From Enhygromyxa salina (GTDB taxonomy: Bacteria; Myxococcota_A; Polyangia; Nannocystales; Nannocystaceae), in NCBI RefSeq assembly GCF_002994635.1, contig NZ_PVNL01000044.1, positions 1-64,000 on the forward strand: a DNA stretch of 64,000 bases. The letters run 5' to 3'. The notes under the pieces were generated by a model. The model did no database searches and was not told the DNA's origin. It saw only the letters and a program-made list of their open reading frames with translations. The translations under genes and the position numbers were made by a program. Within the stretch, counting starts at the first letter, position 1; each line of letters begins with the position of its first letter. This document shows, one piece after another, positions 53,759 to 60,576 of the stretch.

Positions 53759-53779
53759 GTGGCTCGATCGCTGAGCCAC
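53759..53779 (-). terminator. Stem-loop just after the lectin gene
   Basis: GTGGCTC (53759-53765), a 7-nt loop, and GAGCCAC (53773-53779) form a perfect 7-bp stem 3 nt beyond the stop of the minus-strand lectin gene. No T-tract follows, so intrinsic termination is only a possibility. Confidence 0.4.
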
Positions 53780-53782
53780 GCC

Positions 53783-55126
53783 TCAGGCCGGGACCGGATG
53801 CGAGCAGACGAACGGGCGCGGGACGGCGTCGCAGTAGCCGTACTCCCACGCGCCATAGTCGATCCAGCTCTGCTGGGTCGCGCCAATCGTGCCGCAGTCG
53901 ATGTTGTTGCCGCCCTGCGGGGTCGCGTCCCAGTTCTCGAACACCATCGGCGCGCCATCGGTCCACTCGTTGACGCCCTCGCTGACCTTATCGTTGAGGC
54001 CGATGTAGCACAGCACGTCGCTCGACTGCTCGCACAGCGCTGCGACGATGTCGTTCTCCGCCTGCGAGGTGATGGTCGCGAGGTCATAGTCGTCGCCGAG
54101 CGACTGGCAGTGCGCCTGGGCATCGGTGGCGGTCATGTCGATGTCGACGAGCACGTACTCGCGGACCATCCGCGGACCGTTGCAGATGAACGGGCGCGGG
54201 ACGGCGTCGCAGTAGCCGTACTCCCACGCGCCGTAGTCGATCCAGCTCTGCTGGGTCGCGCCGATCGTGCCGCAGTCAATGCCGTTGCCGCCCTGCGGGG
54301 TCGCGTCCCAGTTCTCGTAGATCATCGGCGAGCCGTCGACCCAGGCGTTGACGCCCTCGCTGACCTCGTCGTTGAGGCCCGTGTAGCACAGCACGTCGCT
54401 CGACTGCTCGCACAGCTCGGCGACCAGATCATTGGTGTTCTCGTTGCTGATCGTCGCGAGGTTGGTGCCCAGCGACGCGCAGTAGTCCTGGGCCTCGTGG
54501 GCGGTCACGTCGATGTCGACGAGGAAGAACTCGCGCGGCAGCGCCTCGACGCGCATGAGCGAGTCGGGGCTGTGGCAGTTGCCGGTCGAGATGTCGGTGT
54601 CGCTGGCCGAGTCGACTTCGCAGCAGGTGCTGCGCTTGTAATTCTTCAGCGTCACGCCGCCGTTGACGAGGGTCTCGTTCCACGACGCGCCGTCGCCCGA
54701 GCCGGTGATCGAGCCGGTCTTGCAGGCGGTGGTGCTGGTCTTGAGGTACTGACCGGTCGCGACGTTCTTGAACTGCGTGCCGTAGACGCTGTCGACGAGC
54801 TCCCAGTAGTTGGCCGGATCGTCGGTCGTCGTGCTCGCGGACACCGTGCCGTCGCCGTCGTCGTGGATGAACGCGCCGGCCTCTCCGTGCGTGATGCGGA
54901 CGATGTCGCTCTCGGCGAGTCCGTCGAGCGAGACGGTCGTGTGCTCGCCGGTCTGCGGGGCGGCTAGCTCGTTGCTGGCCATCGCTTCACTGCTGGACAT
55001 TTCACCATCGACGAGCTCGGCCTCGAGCACGGCGTCATCGAGCGAATCGGGGCCGGCGTCACAGCCAATCGCGGCGATCGAAACGAGCAGAGAGAGCGGG
55101 AGGAAGGTGCGCTTGGAGATGGTCAC
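53783..55126 (-). CDS. Lipoprotein with two C-type-lectin domains
   Basis: GTG 55126 gives 447 residues with a lipoprotein signal (TFLPLSLLVSIAAIGC). A beta-trefoil/fascin-like segment at about 60-200 (DIVRITHGEAGAFIHDDGDG, YGTQFKNVATGQYLKTSTTA) resembles a ricin-type or fascin-like lectin fold. Two C-type lectin domains follow at about 200-320 and 325-447. Each has REFFLVDIDVTAHEAQDYCA-like starts, CYxGLNDxVSEGVNxW, a G-x-P-MxxENWDATPQGGNxIDC loop and WEYGYCDAVPRPF ends. The second domain is almost identical to the first at the DNA level, so the duplication is recent. It is a probable outer-surface sugar- or protein-binding adhesin. Confidence 0.9.
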   Translation of the reverse strand: MTISKRTFLPLSLLVSIAAIGCDAGPDSLDDAVLEAELVDGEMSSSEAMASNELAAPQTGEHTTVSLDGLAESDIVRITHGEAGAFIHDDGDGTVSASTTTDDPANYWELVDSVYGTQFKNVATGQYLKTSTTACKTGSITGSGDGASWNETLVNGGVTLKNYKRSTCCEVDSASDTDISTGNCHSPDSLMRVEALPREFFLVDIDVTAHEAQDYCASLGTNLATISNENTNDLVAELCEQSSDVLCYTGLNDEVSEGVNAWVDGSPMIYENWDATPQGGNGIDCGTIGATQQSWIDYGAWEYGYCDAVPRPFICNGPRMVREYVLVDIDMTATDAQAHCQSLGDDYDLATITSQAENDIVAALCEQSSDVLCYIGLNDKVSEGVNEWTDGAPMVFENWDATPQGGNNIDCGTIGATQQSWIDYGAWEYGYCDAVPRPFVCSHPVPA

Positions 55127-55129
55127 GAT

Positions 55130-55146
55130 GGTTGCGTCGTGCAACC
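55130..55146 (-). promoter_or_regulatory. Small hairpin immediately before the lectin start
   Basis: GGTTGC (55130-55135), a 5-nt loop and GCAACC (55141-55146) form a perfect 6-bp stem that ends 4 nt before the GTG start of the lectin gene. It occupies the place of a ribosome binding site, none of which is otherwise visible. It could therefore influence translation. Confidence 0.4.
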
Positions 55147-55215
55147 GCTGTGCCGCACGCGTTTGGCCGCGCAACGTCGGTTTGACGCTCGTTCGTGTGT
55201 CGGTGCGAGCGTCGA

Positions 55216-55248
55216 GACGGTCGCAGACCGTCGGCCCGACGGTCGGGC
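55216..55248. promoter_or_regulatory. Overlapping alternative hairpins upstream of the lectin gene
   Basis: GACGGTC (55216-55222), GCA and GACCGTC (55226-55232) form one stem. GCCCGAC (55234-55240), G and GTCGGGC (55242-55248) form a second. GACCGTC can also pair with a second GACGGTC at 55238-55244, so the structures are partly exclusive. The site lies about 90-120 bp upstream of the lectin start and could be an operator or attenuator-like element. Confidence 0.4.
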
Positions 55249-55349
55249 GACGCGCGAACCCTCGACCCGGCCAAGCCTCCGGTGGCTTGCGCAGATCGTC
55301 GCCCCTATCCGCGAGAGCTCCGCGAGGCCTACCCGAATCGGGAGTTCGG

Positions 55350-55890
55350 TCATTCGTGGAATGTCGCCCCGACGAACTTTTGTACGCGGCGCCCCCAAGC
55401 GTCGACCACATAGATCCTGCCGTCGTCGCCGACGGCGACGTCGTGGCCGAGCCGGAACTGGCCATCCTGGCTGCCGAAGGCTCCGAAGGTGGCCCGAATT
55501 CCGCCCTCGGGAGACAAGATCACCACCCGCGATCGATCGGGCCCGGTCGCGGGGAGGTCACCTCCGTCGATGACGTCGAGCTCGCCGGAGGGGGCGACGT
55601 CGATCCCGTACGGGCGGCCGAGCTCGTCGGCCGTCCAGGCGAACTCGAAGGTGCCGTTCAAGCCGAACGCCTGGATCCTGCGGTTGCCCCGATCGGCGAC
55701 GTAGAGCAGCGCGTCGCCGTCCCATGCGATGCCATGGGAACCGCGAACTGGCCCGGGCCGGATCCGCGGGTCCCTCAGGTAGCGACGAACTCCCCGGTGG
55801 GGGAGAAGCGCACGACCCGGGAATTCTCGTAGCCATCCGCCACGTAGAACGACCCGTCCGGCAAGACCACCACGGCGCCACAACTCGAGC
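55350..55890 (-). pseudogene. Broken NHL-repeat protein
   Basis: Read on the minus strand, the 5' part gives VVVLPDGSFYVADGYENSRV and VRFSPTGEFVAT, then TGA (55775-55777) where Trp is expected, then GTRGSGPGQFAVP. The next blades are in another frame: HGIAWDGDALLYVADRGNRR, IQAFGLNGTFEF and GRIYVVDAWGRRVQKF. One missing base near 55735 joins them. Each blade matches the NHL beta-propeller pattern (GIAxDxxGxxYVADxxNxRIQxF). The gene therefore has a premature stop, a frameshift and no start or signal peptide. It is a dead remnant of a secreted propeller protein. Confidence 0.8.
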
Positions 55891-55967
55891 ATCACGATCT
55901 CCGCTCGGTGATCGCAAGACCCGTGGCTCGGAAGCCGTCAAGCCGGCGACGGGCTCGGGCGCAAAAA

Positions 55968-56025
55968 CAACGGGAGTTGAGTCAGGTCTTTCGGGAGCCA
56001 CCCTTGTGGTCGAGTGCTACTTCAC
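55968..56025 (+). repeat. Leader repeat, copy 1 (upstream of the FGE-like gene)
   Basis: This 58-bp block aligns without gaps to 57171-57228 with 43 identical positions. The best part, GGTCGAGTGCTACT, is identical. In one frame both copies encode similar peptides (LVVECYFTSTS here). It is followed by the 10-bp palindrome CTAGTACTAG (56025-56034) and lies 63 bp before the next gene. Confidence 0.75.
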
Positions 56026-56087
56026 TAGTACTAGCGTGACTCGTCATTCCCGCAGAGCGGTGACGACACCCAGGGGACAATGACATA

Positions 56088-57086
56088 ATGCGACACACGA
56101 GCATCGGAGCAATGGCCGCTGGGGGTGCGTGTCTCGCCGCGCTTGCACTGGCATCCTGTGCTCCCAACCGGCCAGAACCGTCGCAGGATACTAATGTGCA
56201 AGGTGACGGCGATGGTGATCCGGGGGACGCTGACGGCGACCTTGGCGACGGCGCCCCTGGAGACGGAGACCTCGGCGACGGTGATGGTGACGGTCACGAG
56301 CCTCCCTGCGAGTCCATGCATGAGGGGATGATCTGCATCCCGGCGGGGCCATTCATCATGGGCTCGAATGGGTTGGGGTTTCTCGAAGAGCGGGAGATCC
56401 CCGAGCAAGTCGTGTATCTGTCGCAGTTTCATATCGACCGACACGAGGTGACATTTGGCGAGTATAGGCTGTGTGTGGAGGCGGGGAAGTGCTCGCCGCC
56501 GGCCGCAGAGGACCCGAACAACGACTTGACGTTTGGATGCCGCTGGGGAAACGAGGGCATCGACACCTATCCGGTCGCCTGTGTGGACTGGCTGCAAGCG
56601 CTGGAATACTGCAACGCGCGGGGCGCCGAACTACCCACCGAGGCGCAGTGGGAAAAGGCCGGGCGCGGCACCGACGGGCGCGACTACGCGTGGGGGAATG
56701 AAGCGCCCACCTGTTTTTACGCCAGCATGGCGAGCGAGCCGGTCTGGGGCGAGGAGCCGTTCGAATTGTGGGGATGCGGTACCGGAATGCCGGAGCGTCC
56801 GGGGAGCCACTCGCCGCAGGGTGACAGCCCGTACGGCGTTCAAGACATGGTGGGGAACGTCGGCGAGATCACGGCCGACTGGCTCGCGCCTGGGCAGCCT
56901 AACCTGGGTACAGATCCCACCGGTCCCGACAGTCCTGGTAGCGGGTCATTTAAGGTGTGGAAGGGAGGGACATATATATCCTCACAGCTCGACGATGCGA
57001 GTGGTGGCTACTTGCACCTGGCTTGGCGGGCCCAGGGCGGAGCGGGCGGGCCCGGCACCGGGTTTCGCTGCGCGGTCTCCGAGTGA
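56088..57086 (+). CDS. FGE/SUMF1-like lipoprotein
   Basis: This 332-residue protein has a lipoprotein signal (GGACLAALALASC) and a Gly-Asp linker (about 40-75). A formylglycine-generating-enzyme (SUMF1) fold follows: MICIPAGPFIMGSNGLGFLE, PEQVVYLSQFHIDRHEVTFG, YPVACVDWLQALEYCNARGA, ELPTEAQWEKAGRGTDGRDY, YGVQDMVGNVGEITADWL and GTGFRCAVSE. Only one of the two Cys of the copper site of true FGEs is evident near the C-terminus. It therefore more likely binds a ligand or uses another chemistry than activating sulfatases, and no sulfatase is nearby. ATG 56088 begins the signal peptide. It shares a duplicated leader with the next gene. Confidence 0.9.
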   Translation: MRHTSIGAMAAGGACLAALALASCAPNRPEPSQDTNVQGDGDGDPGDADGDLGDGAPGDGDLGDGDGDGHEPPCESMHEGMICIPAGPFIMGSNGLGFLEEREIPEQVVYLSQFHIDRHEVTFGEYRLCVEAGKCSPPAAEDPNNDLTFGCRWGNEGIDTYPVACVDWLQALEYCNARGAELPTEAQWEKAGRGTDGRDYAWGNEAPTCFYASMASEPVWGEEPFELWGCGTGMPERPGSHSPQGDSPYGVQDMVGNVGEITADWLAPGQPNLGTDPTGPDSPGSGSFKVWKGGTYISSQLDDASGGYLHLAWRAQGGAGGPGTGFRCAVSE

Positions 57087-57170
57087 CCGATAGTATTGCC
57101 ATGGGACTAGCAGGCGTGGTCGAGTCTCCCCTCACCCTTGTTGGCACATGGGGTCATGAGGACGCAATTG

Positions 57171-57228
57171 CAACGGGATTCGAGCGGGACTATTTTGGAA
57201 CCACGCTTGCGGTCGAGTGCTACTCCAC
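57171..57228 (+). repeat. Leader repeat, copy 2 (upstream of the CLCA-like gene)
   Basis: This is the partner of the block at 55968-56025 (43 of 58 positions identical). It ends 4 bp before ATG 57233. In one frame it encodes LAVECYSTSMS, parallel to copy 1. Its place directly before a start codon suggests either a shared promoter/leader element or duplication of a gene's 5' end. Confidence 0.75.
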
Positions 57229-57232
57229 GAGC

Positions 57233-60200
57233 ATGAGTCGCAACGTTCGCCTCTCCTCGCGTTGGTCGGCAACTGGTCTTGTGGCATTCGTGGCATCCAT
57301 CGCCATGGGCTCACTGCCCGGCATAGCTTTCGCAGAGAAAAAGAATCTCATTGATCACGGGGATGGGACATGGTCGATCGCTGTGCACGCCAACTTCCCG
57401 CCGGAGGATCTTGGCGCGTTGGAGGTGACGAGCGACGACGCTGACAATTACTGCGATTTCTTCCGTGAGGGGTCTCGGATTCTCTGGCAAGTCACAAACG
57501 GACAGCACTACTTCGATTCTGTCACGTTCGGCTACGGCGCCAGCGAGAGCGACGTCTTCTTGAGCCATGGTCAGGGAAAGTCGCACGCGAGCCCCCACGC
57601 GATCAGGATGAACTTCCACTTGCCTAAACCAGTGGGGACCGAAACGATCGGCAAAACCCTCGCCCACGAGTGGGGACACTACTTCTACGGTCTCCCCGAT
57701 GAGTATGCCACATCCAGCGATCTCGGCCTTTGCGCGGACTCACGCTACGCGACCTCGAGTGAGACATGCACGGGCTTTCCGAGTTCGAGCTGCTCGAGCG
57801 GCGCGAGGTGTATCCGTCATAATGCGTGCGTAAACGAAGGCGCTGACATCACACAAGCCGGCACGTATGACGGCTGGCTCATCGTAACGGGCAGTCCGTC
57901 TCCAGAACTAATCTCGAATCTTGGAATCGTTTCTGCCGATCAGTGCGCGGCGAAGGGAGGGAGCGGTCCACGCCCTGTTTGTATTCTTTATGATCCGACA
58001 GGAGCGCACAGCTATCCATTTGGCGGCCCAGAGTTCTGGCCGAACTGGGGGAATGACTGCCTGATAGACGAACATTGCGAGACCGCGTTCAAGCGCGGCG
58101 ATGGGCGCTGTACTGAGCGATTAGGTGCCGTCTGGGAGCGCCCCGTCTGCGTCGGCGAGTCCACCTGCATCATGGCCGACGGCGCCAAGCGACGTTGGTG
58201 CGACGCCAGCACCCACATCCACCTCGACCCCAAGACCGGCGCCAGCCTCTCCCAGCACTGGGGCGTGCTCGGCACGGTCCTCAACCACTACCCCATTCCC
58301 TGGTCCAGCGCCGAAGACTTCAACTGTTGGGACCAAGCCAAGCTCGAGTGGGGCAGCCTCCAGTTCAATGGCCAATACGACGACGACATCGGCCTCCCGC
58401 CCAACGAGGACAATCCCGACTTCTGCACCTGGAACGTCCCCGACTACACCGACACCGAGAACCTCGCGGACTGGTCGATGGTCATGATCGACGCCTCGGG
58501 CTCCATGGGTCAGGACGCCAATGGAAACCCAGGCTGGACCTACGCGGTCGACGGGGGCGAGTACTTCAATCAGGTCGCGGTCGGCAAGCAGACCAGCGCG
58601 GGCCTCTATGCGTGGGGTGACGATCTGTGGGCGGTAAAGTCGGCGACCGAGATCAACGGGGCATGGGTGCCAAACCAAGACCTCGCCCTGGGCACCCCGG
58701 TTGATCTCGCTCCCGACGATGTCGCGGTCTATCGCGCCGAGATCGACACCTATGTCAACGCCAAGCACCACACGAACCTGTGCGCCGTGCTCGAGGGCGC
58801 CAAAGCTGCGTTCACGCACGCCAAGGCCCCGGCCGGCGACCGCGAGGTGGTGCTGCTCACCGACGCCAAGTTCACCCGGGTCGATCCCAAGCACGATCCA
58901 AACGGCCCGGCTGGCTGCCGCGGCGTCGAGACCTGGATTGTGAACAAGCCCGAGATCGCGGCGCAGATCTGCGCGGAGGCGGGCATGCGCGTCAACGTGA
59001 TCACGACGGGGGCCTCACCTCGGATCGGTCTGGCGAGCTGGCTAGCCGAGAGCTGCAGCGGCTGGCACTACTACGCGGGCGACGAGCAGGCCGCAGGCGG
59101 TTCGCTGCCCCACGCGGCCAAGGTCTACGAGGCCGTAGCGAAGGCCGTGGTGGCCGGCGACGTCATCGCGCTGCACGAGCGCGCGCCGCTCGTGGCCACC
59201 ACGACCACCGAAGCTCGAACCTTCGTGGTGCCCGCGGGGGCTCGGGCGCTCGACGTGGCGTGGCTCGGCAGTCCGCTCGTGGTCACCGGCGAAGGCACCG
59301 ATCACGCCTTCAACAGCCTGGGTTTTGAGCTCGAGTCACCAACCAGCATTTTATATAGTCATCCAATTGGAGATTCGAGCGAGCACGAAGCGCTCTATCG
59401 TCGAATGGAGGTCGACTCACCGGAGCCGGGCCTGTGGACCATGCGACTCGACACGAGCCAGCTGTCCTCGACTACCCGAGCGAAGCTGGACGTCGGCTGG
59501 GTGGCCTCGGTCGTCGAGTCGGGCTATTCGCCTGCCGCCTGGGTTGATCGACCCGTGTGGGAACTCGGCGACGACGTCACAATCTCCACCAACGTCATCA
59601 AGGCCGGCGCCGCAGTCGGCGGCATACAGGTCGCGTCCCGGCTGTCGGCGGCGGGGCACAGCTGGTGGATTCCCATGTTCGATGACGGCGATCACGGGGA
59701 CGGGCTCGCCGATGACGGGGTGTACGCGGCGGTCTATACCCCGATGATCGAGGGGCCCCACGCCGTCAAGGTCGACTACGAGATCGTCGCTGGCGTCAGC
59801 CACACGATCCCCGGCGACGCGATCTTCGGCGCGGGACCGGGGCCCCAGATCCTGAGCGACGCCGCGACGCTCGTCGCTCACGCTTCGTTCGCGGTGCAAG
59901 ACGGCCCAACCGGCCTCGTGCGCGCGGACTTGCCAACGCTGCGAGCCGGCGATACCCACCAGGATCTCACCGCGACGATTGAGGGCATCTTCGTGCCAGG
60001 CCCCGGAACGATCGTGTCACTGGGAGAGGGCGTGGCGGTGCATGATCTCGAGGTGACGTGCCTGAGCTGTGATGACGATGCGGAGGAGCTCGACCCCGCG
60101 GCGCTCGTGTACAGACTGCGATTCGACGCGGACGTGGCCACCGATGCGCCCCTCACAAAACGCGACTTGCTCGTCGAGATCGGCACGGCCGACTATCGCG

Positions 60201-60376
60201 ACGAGCGCGCGACGAAGGTCGTGCCGGGGGATCGACCGGTCAGCAACAACAGCGGATCGGTCCCCCTCGGGTATGGCCTCGAGCGCTCGAGTTTCACGAC
60301 ACGAGTCGCGGCCGTGGGGCCCCGGGCGCTCCAGCTCTTCATGCGCCTCGCGCAGGGCATGGTCGCGGATAGCTGA
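57233..60376 (+). CDS. CLCA-like secreted metalloprotease/von Willebrand A protein
   Basis: This 1,047-residue protein has a Sec signal ending AFA (residues about 1-35). Its layout matches animal CLCA proteins. It has an N-terminal zincin with LAHEWGHYFYGLPDEY (HExxH at 145-149, Glu157; CLCA has HEWAHLRWGVFDEY) and a Cys-rich part with STCIMADGAKRRWCD and FNCWDQ. A vWA domain has MIDASGSMG near 420 (MIDAS) and VVLLTDAKF. A beta domain ends WIPMFDDGDHGDGLADDGVY, the C-terminal hallmark of the family. It is probably a self-cleaving extracellular protease/adhesin. The 5' third uses less GC-rich codons than the rest. ATG 57233 was chosen for the signal peptide. Confidence 0.9.
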   Translation: MSRNVRLSSRWSATGLVAFVASIAMGSLPGIAFAEKKNLIDHGDGTWSIAVHANFPPEDLGALEVTSDDADNYCDFFREGSRILWQVTNGQHYFDSVTFGYGASESDVFLSHGQGKSHASPHAIRMNFHLPKPVGTETIGKTLAHEWGHYFYGLPDEYATSSDLGLCADSRYATSSETCTGFPSSSCSSGARCIRHNACVNEGADITQAGTYDGWLIVTGSPSPELISNLGIVSADQCAAKGGSGPRPVCILYDPTGAHSYPFGGPEFWPNWGNDCLIDEHCETAFKRGDGRCTERLGAVWERPVCVGESTCIMADGAKRRWCDASTHIHLDPKTGASLSQHWGVLGTVLNHYPIPWSSAEDFNCWDQAKLEWGSLQFNGQYDDDIGLPPNEDNPDFCTWNVPDYTDTENLADWSMVMIDASGSMGQDANGNPGWTYAVDGGEYFNQVAVGKQTSAGLYAWGDDLWAVKSATEINGAWVPNQDLALGTPVDLAPDDVAVYRAEIDTYVNAKHHTNLCAVLEGAKAAFTHAKAPAGDREVVLLTDAKFTRVDPKHDPNGPAGCRGVETWIVNKPEIAAQICAEAGMRVNVITTGASPRIGLASWLAESCSGWHYYAGDEQAAGGSLPHAAKVYEAVAKAVVAGDVIALHERAPLVATTTTEARTFVVPAGARALDVAWLGSPLVVTGEGTDHAFNSLGFELESPTSILYSHPIGDSSEHEALYRRMEVDSPEPGLWTMRLDTSQLSSTTRAKLDVGWVASVVESGYSPAAWVDRPVWELGDDVTISTNVIKAGAAVGGIQVASRLSAAGHSWWIPMFDDGDHGDGLADDGVYAAVYTPMIEGPHAVKVDYEIVAGVSHTIPGDAIFGAGPGPQILSDAATLVAHASFAVQDGPTGLVRADLPTLRAGDTHQDLTATIEGIFVPGPGTIVSLGEGVAVHDLEVTCLSCDDDAEELDPAALVYRLRFDADVATDAPLTKRDLLVEIGTADYRDERATKVVPGDRPVSNNSGSVPLGYGLERSSFTTRVAAVGPRALQLFMRLAQGMVADS

Positions 60377-60576
60377 TCAGCCGGCGGCTCGTCGTCAGCA
60401 CCGTCACCTGGGATGACCTCAAGAGGGTGCTTGCTCGGCCACCACGAGCGCGGTGTCGAGCCACGTCCGTTGGCGTGGGCGAGGACCAGGCTGATCTCAT
60501 TCCGCGCACGGAGAGCTCGGCATGGCCGACATCATTCGAGTCGACAGTTTTGCAGGTCTGATACCATCGCCCGTGC

